Origin: Azolla pinnata
Taxonomy: Eukaryota; Streptophyta; Polypodiopsida; Salviniales; Salviniaceae
Reading direction: 5' to 3'
NCBI GenBank assembly: GCA_037176905.1
Contig: JBBBWG010011779.1
Location: forward strand, 23,396 to 87,395
Length of the DNA stretch: 64,000 bases
Shown: piece by piece, positions 1 to 13,900 of the stretch
Layout: each line of letters begins with the position of its first letter
Position numbering within the stretch: the first letter of the stretch is position 1
Made by a program: the position numbers and the translations under genes
The notes under the pieces: model-generated
Seen by the model: only the letters and a program-made list of their open reading frames with translations
Told to the model about the DNA's origin: nothing
Databases searched by the model: none

Positions 1-106
1 ATGCGCACATACATGCGCACATACATACGCACATACGTATGCACATACGTACATACGTACATACATACGTACGTACATACATACATACGTACATACATAC
101 ATACAC
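1..106. repeat. Tetranucleotide microsatellite (ACAT/ACGT type)
   Basis: The window opens in a run of ACAT, ACGT and GCAC units that alternates imperfectly for about 100 bases. It lies about 1.36 kb upstream of the DEAD-box helicase start. The left end is cut by the window, so its full length is unknown. A short open frame through it (start at 39) encodes only repeat residues and is not a gene. Confidence 0.9.
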
Positions 107-399
107 CAAAATGATGATGGCCTCAAAGGAAGGATCTTTTCTTGCTCGCGTAAAGAAAAGAAACGAAGGGAAGAAGAAGAAGAAGAAGACGAAGAAGAAG
201 ACGAAGAAGAAGAAGAAGAAGAAACAGCAGCGAAGAGGAAGCAGCAGCAGCCGCAGCAGCCGCCGCCGCAGCAGCAGAAAGGAGAAAGGAGAAAGGAGAA
301 GGAGGAGGAGGAGCGAGAACAGCGGCCAAGGGAAGAAGAAGGGACGAAAGGCACGTGCATTTCTCCTTCGGGCTCCGTCCGGTAAGCCGCCTTCTCCCT

Positions 400-435
<36 letters not shown>

Positions 436-1463
436 GAAATCTAGGGTTTTATGATGGAGTCCAAAGCTCCTTCCTCTGCTCGATTTCACCTCCGTTCCGG
501 TTTCAAGGTTGAAATCCTTCCTCTCGTGTCTGGCTTGCCTGCCTGCCTGCCTGCTGTTTGTCTGTCAGAAATTAGGGTTTCTTCCTAAGGCTTCATTTCT
601 TCGTCGTCTTCTTCGTTTCCTCTCTCTCGCTCTCTCTCTCTCTCCCGACCCTCCTTTGCCCCCTTTAGATTTCGCCCGCTGTTTTCTTGCCTTTTTTCTC
701 CCGTGTTCGGGTCTCTCTGCAGGCGTTTCTGGTCGCTGCACCTGGAAAAGCTCGATTTCCCCCCCTCCTTCCCTTTTGCTCACAGTGTCCTGTTGAATCA
801 GGGGTCGGTTGGGATCCTCGCTGGATTCCTGTCTGATCCTTCGTGTATCTGAATTCTGGCTAAATTTAGGGTTTTGTTTGGCCATTTGGTTGATTCACTG
901 TGTTCGAGTCCAAATCAACTTCCCTCCGCCGAACCCTTATTTTGTCAACTACAGGCCGAAGGCGTTATACTCTCAGATTCGCCACAGTTCCTGTCTCCTG
1001 TAAAAATTAGGGTTTCTGGGTACAGACTTTGTTGGCGCCTTCTGATTCCTGGCGTTCTAGTTTTAGTCTAGAATCAGAGTTTTCATTTAACGTTTTTGGT
1101 CAGTTCACGCTATTGGACACACATATTCTCTCCATTTTTCTTCTGTTCGTGGAAAAAATTGGTTTTATTTCGGGATTTTGAGTAGAATCGTCTTCTAGGT
1201 TTTCTTAGCGTTTTAATTTTTCCCGTTTGTTTTCTTCTAGTGTTTTGATCTAGTTTTCAGGTTGATTCAAAATTGTCGGGCTTATGTGGTTTCTCCTCTT
1301 TTCTGTGGTAATAATAGTTTAGGCTTCTTTTGGTGGTTTACAGGGTAAAAACCTATTTGAAGCTCCAGACGCAGATTGACAAATTGTTCTTATTTAGCCT
1401 TCTTCGTGATCTGATAGTACAAGTGCACTTAACAAGAAGGAAGAGAGAGGAATCGACCGAAGC
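107..1463 (+). promoter_or_regulatory. 5' flank and probable 5' UTR intron of the DEAD-box helicase gene, with telo-boxes
   Basis: This stretch holds a purine-rich GAA/GCA block (about 165-310), a (CT)n tract at about 397-433, and four copies of the telo-box core TTAGGGTTT or CTAGGGTTT near 441, 572, 866 and 1007. Telo-boxes are typical of plant promoters of translation and ribosome genes. A good donor (GTAAG at about 382) and a pyrimidine-rich stretch ending in CAG at 1341-1343 suggest a 5' UTR intron of about 960 bases, which is inference. The T-rich composition between about 840 and 1340 fits intron sequence. Short open frames here look non-coding. Confidence 0.55.
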
Positions 1464-4815
<3,352 letters not shown>

Positions 4816-6541
4816 TTTTGTGAAACTCTTCTTCTTCTGACAGGTAGAAAATTCTCCTTTGTTTCAGAACGCTAAAAGAAAAAAACAATCTATCTACTAG
4901 CCTTATTTTCTTTTCCCTTTTCTTTTTCTTTTTCGGGGGAATATCCATCGATTCGTAGGATGTAGTCGTCTTTTTTTTTTCTATTTCCTTGCGAACCATA
5001 TGTTTGTTTACATGTGCCACAAGAGTGAGTGAGCGAAGCGAAGCAAAAACAGAGCATCCACCACCATATTTTTTTTGGTAAATTCTGTATTTTGTCAGAC
5101 AAAAAGAAGAAGAGGGGGACAGGGTATGGGGTTGAGTTATATAGCTATGGCGAAATGATGGAAAGAAAAAGAAATAGTTTTTATGACTTTTTTCTATTTA
5201 ATTTTGATAGGGGAACTTATATTTTCTTCATATGGAAACTGCTTTTCTTTCTTTCTGTATTCTTTTGGAAACCCATAGAAAATAATGCATTCGCTTCATC
5301 TTGTAGGAGAGTTTAAGCTAAATCTAGTCAGTCAGAATGATGGCTCTGCAGCATCATTGTAATGCAGAAACAAAAAGAAGGATCAAAGTTAATACTACAC
5401 TTGGGAACTCTGTTATTATTATTATTATTATTGCCAGAACAATGCTGAAAGAGAAATTAAGCTAACTTATAGTATGAAAGAGCTGTTTTGTATTTTTGCG
5501 CATTAGTCAGTCTGTGACTCTTTTCATCATCTTTCTTTGATCTGTCTTAATTTTCATATTGTCACAATCAACTTGTTGTATTCCATCAGGTAGTGATATA
5601 ATCAGGCTCTGGGGGCATAAATAACGTGGCCAAATTCCATTCTTAGGCAATCAATCTCAAGATCCTAGTGCATGCATGACAGTGGTTTTCTTTTATGAAT
5701 CTTCTGTGTATCGAATAGTTTTTTGCTCATGTTGGTTTCACCTCTATGTATACTGTGTGATTGTAGTTGAATGTTGATTTCTTGGGCATGCTACTTATGA
5801 TGTGGCTAAATGTACAATACCTCCTTCACAGGTATCTAGCAACTGCACCATGTTTCAAATGGCTTATTTTGTTGTTGGATGTTCCCTAGTATTGTAGAGG
5901 GCACAGTAAATGGCTGATTGTAAATATATATCAAGATCTTTTTGGTGCTCCATTGCATGACTATAAGCATGGAGTTTTATGACCCAATTTGATATTGTGC
6001 AAGTAATGTTTATCTGACTGGATTTTTTCGGAGAAATTTTGTGCAGATTACACGAGTTGTTTATATTATGTATTCATGAGCTGTTGTTGCATGTGCTTTT
6101 CAGAAGGTAGTTTTAGTTTGTGAAAGATCTTATTATCATATGAGCGCAAATTTCCAACCAGGTAGTGTAAGTAGGTATGTCGCTGAAACCAAATCAGAGT
6201 AATCAATCCACTAGAGCACTCGTGCATTTGTCGCATTTCCAAATGTGGAACGATTCAACGATTCAAGACAGTGTCGATATACCATGAGACGATGCCAACA
6301 AGATTTGTCGTTAGGTAGAGATTATGGGTGGTTTTGCATCGATATCGCATGTTACAATCTACGAAACAAGTTTGAGGCTCAGGGCTCTGGAGAGCGACGA
6401 TCATGTTTTGGATGAGATCTTGGTGGGTTTTTTGCTTCGTATTTATCGATAGCTTTGTACGAGTTACCCCCTTGTTAGGTTGTGTATTTTGAATCACTTG
6501 CTTGGGTTGTGGGCACATGATGGGCTACGATGACTTGGGCC
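4816..6541. other. 3' flank of the helicase gene and intergenic DNA
   Basis: AT-rich non-coding sequence with T and A runs near 4870-4985, presumably the helicase 3' UTR, and an (ATT)n microsatellite at 5412-5432. No open frame here shows a recognisable domain, and no tRNA or mobile-element signature was seen. A longer AT-rich stretch follows to about 6200. Confidence 0.6.
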
Positions 6542-6682
6542 ATTGAGTACAAATCGATCAATCCATCGATCTCAATCAAGCGAGTACAAATCGATCGATC
6601 CATCGATCTCGATCGAGCGAGTATAGATCGATCGAGTATAGATCGATGGATCTCGATCGAGCGAGAGTACAGATCGATGCGC
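6542..6682. repeat. 37-bp GATCGATC-rich minisatellite
   Basis: About three to four imperfect copies of a 37-base unit beginning GAGTACAAATCGATC, with later copies shortened. The unit is itself palindromic (CGATCGATC, CTCGATCGAG), so the array could fold on either strand. It lies about 0.5 kb upstream of the histidine phosphatase start. Open frames across it on both strands encode only repeated RSID-like peptides. Confidence 0.85.
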
Positions 6683-6865
6683 TGTTCGATCGGCTGCGTA
6701 CGAACGATTCGCTGCTTCCGAAGTGCGCAAATTCATCCCGATGCGATTGCATGCTTGTTGTTTGCAACTAAGAATTTGGCTAGAAATTTCTTGACAGAAA
6801 GGGAAGAAAAAATGCTGCATTTTTGGAGCTTTGCAAGGGAGCTTAGAAGCTGCAAATTTGTGTAG

Positions 6866-6962
6866 AACAGAAGCATCTAGGAGGAGGAAACAGAGCATCT
6901 AGGAGGAAGCGGCAGAGAATCCTAGGAGGAGCAGAGCATCTCTGGAGGAGCAGAGCATCTGT
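6866..6962. repeat. Short tandem repeat, GCATCTAGGAGGA-type units
   Basis: Four to five imperfect units of about 20-27 bases built from AGAGCATCTAGGAGGA and variants. It sits about 180 bases upstream of the histidine phosphatase start codon, possibly within its promoter or 5' UTR. Confidence 0.8.
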
Positions 6963-7142
6963 CCATGGCATGGTATATACTGCACAGATTATTCTGTAAA
7001 GGGGAACAGAGTATATTCAGAACCCACATCCAGCTGAAGATCAGCATCTTTTTCCTATCTACGTAGGATACATATGCTCGTCTACGTGCTGTGTGTCTTT
7101 GTTCAATCCCGTTTTGTTCTGTTCTCTTTGTAGATAGAAGAG

Positions 7143-9280
7143 ATGACCGTGTTGCAGAAGAACGTCTGCGAGCTCATTGCCGTTCGCCATGGCGAGACCA
7201 CTTGCAACGCTGTGGGCATTATGCAGGTATATTTGATTTCCTTCTCTCTCCCTCTCTCTCTCTCTCCCTCTCTTTCTTTCTCTTTGGGCGGGTTTCTACT
7301 TCATTCACTATACTCATCTTATGAAAGAAAATTGATGCTAAGAAAGTGGGAGGTGAATAGTAAGGGGGAAGATGGCGATGGTGTATTGTGAGAGGTGTGG
7401 TGATGGTGATTGTTGACGGCGATGGGTGGCAGGTGATGTCCAATGGCCATGAAGATGCAAGAGTAAGGAGTGAAATGAACAAGAAGATCCAAGACTAAAG
7501 ATGATTGAAAAATTGCTAGTTTCCAGAGCTATGGATCATCCAATGTATTGTCAAAAGCCGCATGATGATCATGTACTGTGACGGTGTATTTTGAGGGGTG
7601 TGGGGATGGTCTGTTGTCGTGAGTATGGTGACAGTGGTTGTTGATCCTGATGGCCATGGCCATGAAGATGCAAGAACAGTGGGTGAAAAGGAAAAGATGT
7701 ATAATCTGATCAACGAAGCTAGTTGCAAGTGGTGTGGGAATCTGAATGTGTCCATGAAAGCTACCAATTGTACAAGAGAATGGTGGCCAACAAAGAAGAA
7801 GCAGAGGAAGAAGGAGAGGAAGAAGAAGAGGTATTATCTAATGAACATAACAGAAGAGATGAGGAAGCAGAATCTTTTAGGGAGGGAAAGAAGTAAAGAC
7901 ATGAAATGCATCTAAACTTTGTTTTTGTATTTGGGAATTGCTTTTGTATAGGGACAAGGTCCTGCGAGTTTGAATGAAACTGGGAAGCTTCAGGCACATG
8001 CGGTAAGGATCAGAAGCTCCTATTCCTAGCCTCTGTTATTAGGGTTTCTGGGCTTCAGGCACATGCGGTAAGGGTGGGGAGCTCCCTTCTTGTCTTTGTT
8101 TGGGACATGTGATGATATCTGGGAGCTCCCTCTCCTAGACGTCTTGTATTAGGGTTTCTTTCTTTCTTTTGGATGTATTCGATGGGACTCATGAAAAATC
8201 AATGTAAAAGACTGATGGAAAGGAAATCGAAATTCTTTCTTTAGGTGGCCGAGCACTTGTCTCAAGAGAAGTTGAATCTTGCAGCAGTTGTTTATTCATC
8301 TGATCTTGAGCGAGCATTGGACACTGCGAACATTATTGCTAGCAAATGCAACATCTCAGAGGTATTTCATTTCCTTCTCGTGTCAATTATGCATATGCCC
8401 TGATCAGGCTCCAGCAGGATTCATATCCAGAAAACGCAAATGACATGTTCCTAGTTTGAGTGAAGTGAAAAGGGCTAACTGAGAGAGAGAGGTCAAAAGA
8501 GCCAAGATTGAAACAAACCTCTGCAATTTTGATGATCTTTTTTTAATATTATCAAGATTGAATTTTTTTTGTCAAATGCTTTTAGGTTTTCACGATGGAG
8601 GGCTTGCGGGAGCGGCATCTTGGTAATCTCCAAGGTCTTTTTCGGAAAGAAGCTCCTCACCTTCAACCAGAGGCTTATAAAGCATTCGCCTGTGGGCGCA
8701 TGGATGTGGAGATCCCTGTACTAAATCTACAAAATGATCTTTATTTAAGAATAACAGACCCAGTATTTTATTTTTGTATGTCAGTTTTCAAGATGTTTTT
8801 TTGAAAAGCTCATTTTTTGGGTGCATGAAAAAAATCGTTAGGGTGGTGGGGAGAGCCTGAATGATTTGCTAGAACGTACAAAGATAGCCTTGGAGACCAT
8901 TGCAGCTAAGCATTATGGTATGTGTTCCGTCACAGTTTGGCATATCAAATGATAAAAATGTTAGTGTAGCATACGCATTAGGACTTCTATGGGTTATTTC
9001 AGCTCAGCTCCTTGCTTTGTTTGTGCTCCTTAGCCTTTTTTCCCCCCCTGTTATCTATACAGGAGAACGAGTGGTAGTTGTCACTCATGGAGGTGTTTTG
9101 AGGGCATTCTACCAACATGCAACTGGGTCTTCTTCTCCAAGGAAAGTTTTGAATACATCGATTAATGTCTTCAGGATTACAAATAAGAAGGTGTGGAGTT
9201 TATGCCAATGGGGGGATGTGACCCATCTTAAGGAGAGAATGATCGCAGCTGAGTTGAACACGAACCAAGATTCAGCTTGA
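7143..9280 (+). CDS. Phosphoglycerate mutase-like histidine phosphatase (GpmB-type; possible phosphoserine phosphatase)
   Basis: Six exons join in phase: 7143-7226, 7952-8002, 8245-8361, 8586-8717, 8842-8917 and 9063-9280, giving 225 residues, a normal length for the family. The catalytic RHGET sits at residues 15-19, followed by the SSDLERALDTA block, the acid-donor region around LRERHLGNLQG, the GESLNDLLER segment and the second catalytic histidine in VTHGGVLRA (about residue 162). All are intact. Plant members of this clade include cofactor-independent phosphoserine phosphatases, so a serine-biosynthesis or general small-phosphate role is possible; the exact substrate cannot be read from sequence. 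There is no clear targeting peptide, which suggests a cytosolic enzyme. The start ATG lies 12 residues before the RHG block. The end of exon 2 with its donor site is duplicated in intron 2 (see 7983-8160). Confidence 0.92.
7983..8160 (+). repeat. Local tandem duplication of an exon end and its splice donor
   Basis: The last bases of exon 2 of the histidine phosphatase gene plus the donor (GCTTCAGGCACATGCGGTAAG) recur about 64 bases downstream, inside intron 2. A GGGAGCTCC / CTCCTAG / TTAGGGTTTCT segment also recurs, giving two to three partial copies. The second donor is as good as the first by eye. Confidence 0.88.
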
Positions 9281-10167
9281 AAAATCTCCTCAGTGATTCC
9301 ATTCAAATAGAAGACGAGAAGATGCTGAATGCTTAGTGGTGGAGTGAATATCATGGTTTCTGTGAAATACAGAATGGTTGATCTTTCATCATGGTTCCCG
9401 GCTGAAGAAACGATGGATAATGCATCATGCGCATTCAAAGTAATGCTGAACAACCGAGCAGAGAGCATTCTATGTTCCTCTTTACAGTGGCAAAAATGTT
9501 GGAATCGAGATTTGCATGATAAACAATTTAGGTTGCAATATCTCCGTTTGCACCCATAATCTAGGTATACATGTTACATTTTATTCTGAAGCTATACAAA
9601 GTAGGTAGAATCTGTGCATTATATTGCATATATATGCAAAGTTGCATGGGTATGACAATTGAAGTGGATAAAATTGCTGTAAAATCCATTTTCTTGTGAA
9701 CAAAGACGATGGACGGGCAAATGAAGTGATGATCGTCTTAAGAACTGGGAATGTTTATAAACATATGGACTACCGGGCTTGAACAAATTCTAAAGAATTT
9801 TTCGGGTGGGATATATCATCAAATGTGGATTAGTGGATTACTGCTTTGTTTTTAAGTTATGTACAAAAAGAGTTGCCATTTTCTCAATTTTGACAAGTGA
9901 CTTCATTATCTGTTGAATTCTGTTCCCATATTTGCTCTTATATCTGGGGGCAACCATTACCCCTTCAAAAAAATGTGTTGTACCCCAAACCCTGTATATT
10001 TATGTGTTTGGATAACTATTGCTCATATTGGTATGCACTGATCAAAAGGCTAGGAGCTGCTATTTTTGTCTTATTTTTTGGGCAATAGATGTTTACGTTG
10101 TTTACCAAAATTGATGGGAAGTAATTTGACCCTTTTCAACTCGTGAGGACATCTTTAAGCAACGGAT
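9281..10167. other. 3' flank of the histidine phosphatase gene and intergenic DNA
   Basis: AT-rich, unique-looking sequence with no supported gene and no tandem array. The first few hundred bases are probably 3' UTR. Short open frames of 60-120 codons on both strands have no recognisable domain. Confidence 0.6.
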
Positions 10168-10460
10168 CTGTGCTGTGGAAGCACAGTTAGTTGTTCANNN
10201 NNNNNNNNNNNNNNNNNNNNNNNNNNNNNNNNNNNNNNNNNNNNNNNNNNNNNNNNNNNNNNNNNNNNNNNNNNNNNNNNNNNNNNNNNNNNNNNNNCAA
10301 CAAATTAACATGATTAAGATTGGAAGCACAGTTAGTTAGTTGTTCACAACAAATTAACATGATTAAGATTGGAAGCACAGTTAGTTAGTTGTTCACAACA
10401 AATTAACATGATTAAGATTGGAAACACAGTTAGCTGTTCACAACAAATTAAAATTGTTCA
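10168..10460. repeat. 49-bp satellite array interrupted by an assembly gap
   Basis: After the gap, a 49-base unit that begins ACAACAAATTAACATG and ends TTAGTTAGTTGTTC is present in two near-perfect copies, one shortened copy and a partial copy. A partial unit lies immediately before the gap. The gap therefore falls inside the array, and the true copy number is unknown. Confidence 0.95.
10198..10297. other. Assembly gap (100 N)
   Basis: Exactly 100 N, the conventional placeholder for a gap of unknown size. It is flanked on both sides by the same 49-bp satellite unit, so a collapsed or unspanned tandem array is the likely cause. Confidence 0.99.
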
Positions 10461-10967
10461 AGGGCTGATGTTGCCATTTTGCAAGAGAGAGCTGAACAAA
10501 ACTATTAGCAATGAGTGTGTTTTGGAAATGTGACACCTCGTTTGATGCGAATGAATACCTTGGGTTGCAAGTTGCTCCGTGGAACTTGCTTCCACAGCCT
10601 TGTTGGAGGGGTATGGAGCATCATATAAGGATTTTGACTTGAGAGATCTTCCTCTTTCTTCTACCGCTGCTGCGATTTTCCCTACTGTTTCCTAATGGTA
10701 ATGATTTAGGTAGGTTTTACGGCTTTAGGGCAGTGAAGAGACCATATTTCAGTGTCTGAATTCCCGTGACATGGTTGCTCCAGCACAGACACAGGAGCAT
10801 ACATACCGATGGCATTGTGGGTCAATGTTTGTTCTCTGAAGCTCAACCATATTCAGGAGCATTTGGGAAAATAAAAAGATGTAGCGAGAGTATAGAGTCG
10901 AACAATTCAGAGACTTTGCACTTGAACACATTGCTGCTGCCGCACTTATTATTGCAGTTATAAAACC

Positions 10968-13900
10968 ATGCTTTGGCGTCTCTTGGTTGGGAGAAGGAAG
11001 AGAATTGCAGCTTCGTACCTTCATACATCCACATCTACAGCTTCATTCCAAGTATCTGAAGATTCACCCATCCTGGTAAATCTTACTCTAAAGTTTGTGG
11101 AGTTTCCCTTATACGCATGCATGCACGCGCGCGCGTGTTTATGCTTGTCTGGTTGTGTAGTTGTAATGTTTGTTTCATTGTCTGTAATATGGTTATCTCT
11201 ATATGTATGTCTTCAAAGCATGAATTTTAAGACTTTTTTCAGGTCAGAGATTTCATCCACCAAGCTCTGTATAACCCTCAACATGGTTACTTCTCAGCTA
11301 AACCTGACGCAGTGGGCATCATGTCAGAACCCATCTCATTTAACACTATAAAAGGTAAAAAGATTTCATGAAATACATTTAGCAGTATCTAATAGTGTTC
11401 GAATGCATAATGATTAGTGATTATTTTTGTGTGATATATCATTGAGGTGGGTCAGTTAAGCAATTCTTAATTCAGGTAGTTTCCTTTGCAGATATTCATT
11501 TTTAATTACTATTGTGCAAAAATTACTATGAATCAATTCAACTGCATAATGGATGAATGTTCTGGCTATAGGGTTTGGGGTCTAACCTATATTTGACTAA
11601 TTTTACAAAATTAACTTGAACCAATTTTAGATGCTGAATCATAGCAATTGGCAACGGTTTGGTTTGGTTTGATTTTGAGAATCTCAAAGTAAACAATTAG
11701 AAAAATTCGAGGCCCAAACCAGACCGTTTAAACTGTTTTAATTTTCTGAGAACCATGTGAAAACTACCAAGCCGCTCAGCTGTTCAGGCTGATTCTCAAG
11801 CTAAATAAAGTAGGTGATTGAAACCATCGTTTCAAGTCGGATAAATAAACCATTAAGCTGTTAGCCCAAGCCAAAGTGAGCCAAATTGGAATAGCCAATC
11901 CTAAAATGAACCGTATGAATCAAACTATCAAATCATTAGATCCATGGTTTCATGGCTTGATTTGGCTGAAACAAACTTTTGCTGACTCCTAGCTTGTTGG
12001 TTTGGCATTTCTAATCCATCAGTGGAATATAGTGTCTCAACGCATTTACATAACGAGTTTTCATGTAACACAACTGACATTGTCGTGCAAGGTCAACATG
12101 CTGGAGAAGTTCTTAGGTGCATTGTGCATATCAAGCAAAGTTTTAAATAAATTTCTTGCAATAAGACATTCTTTGAAATTTTCTGGTTGGATTATTTCAT
12201 TGTATGTTCTGAAATTATGCATATTAATTGGATCCCTTCATATGATCCGCTGGGATTTTCATACTTTCCACACGCTTTCAAAAGTTTTGTTGTCAGATTA
12301 TCTTGTATTGAATTTTAGAGTTTGTTTTTCCTTGCCCTCTAGGAAGAAGACATTACATGGAGCTTCTCGCTGACTTATACAAGAATAGTGATGTTTCTTG
12401 GTTCACACCAGTGGAGCTTTTCAAGGTAAGGGTCTCAGCACACCCCATTGATGTGGGGATATGTATTATGGGATAACTGTCTGGTGCAGAATCATTCAAT
12501 GCAATACCTTTTGCAGATTCTTTGAAGTTGAGGAGAACCCATGTAAACGGAGGCTTTAGGCTTAAACGGGTTGAGTTTGAATGAGTATAAGATTTAAGAT
12601 TTTATGCCTAAATGAAATTAACGTGTGATGTGATAATTTTTTTCCCTCTTAACGACTTCCACCTATCAATCGTAAAGCCATCTAAACTCTAAAGTGGAAA
12701 GAATGTGTTTTGGGCTGCCATTCAATTACGTTATATGCACAGATGTGCAAAGAGAATTATATAGGTATTTGTTCTTTTTCCGTTGCATGGCTACCCAAGA
12801 ATGAAAAGTTTTGTTTCTGGAATTTGTCTAATTATATATATATTTTTGTGTATTTTCAGCCATGGTATGGTTATGCTCTTTCAAGGTACATACTTGAAAA
12901 CCATGATCGTAGATTCCCATTACAGGTAATTTGATTGTCTTTCTGATATGATCAAATTAACTACGTTTAACTCCAAATTTTCTTAAGTGGCATTTGTTCC
13001 AGAGTACTTCAAAAGTAATTTAATTCATGTTTGTACCCAATGCCATACTGTGCTGATTTCAACGGAGTCAATTCTCTTAACCTATAGTTGCAACAAAGTA
13101 CCTAGAAATGTAATTTTGACTCGCCTTTGTAGCCATGGAACAGATAAAACCATAATGCACAGAGCTGCTAAAATGAGATAGCATGCTTGCATATATAAGA
13201 TTCATGGAGATGGAGTTTCCTTGGAAGCTCCATGAGTGACAGTATGAGTGCTTGCAAATGCTGTATTTAAGCAAGCGTTTTGGGTCTTTATATGAATCCG
13301 CTTGTTTTCAAAGAATATAAAGTGAGCATAGCACTGCTCGATATGCAATACTCGTGCTGGCATATTATCTTGTTACTATTTGCAGTGAAGATCTGCAATG
13401 ATCTAGTGCCATAGCTATCCTATAGAATTGACTTGAAGGTGCCATAGTATACAGGAGCTTTCGGTTTCTGATAACTCATGCATTCTATCCACTATTTGAA
13501 AAAGGCCCTTTGCCGAATAGCTGAATAGTTGTCCAAACGTTTCTCACTGTTCTCGTCCAAATATCAAAGAATACAGTTCACCAGATGAGGAGTAATGACG
13601 TAAAAAGCCCATCAAATTTCTTGTTTATGATTCGGCTCTCTCCATTATCTTCATTGTTTACGTTCCACATAAATATTGCTAGAAGTTTATTCTAGTACAG
13701 TACAGTGTGAGGACACCCTTAATGAAACTATGAATCAATAAAGTACTGTAAATTAGTGAATAATATCTGTATGTCGTTTTTATTTACTATAAATTGTAAT
13801 AAAGTACTGGGAGTTAGGATAGCTGCACTTTTTTAGCTGTGAGATTTACATGTTTCTTGCATATTAGAAAATGTATAAAAGCCAATTGTTGAATTAGTAA

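Noticed and set aside
5412-5432. (ATT)n run as a possible transposon tail
   Set aside because: No target-site duplication or element body could be identified next to it.
10187-10378. Minus-strand frame reading through the gap
   Set aside because: It consists of satellite units and N.
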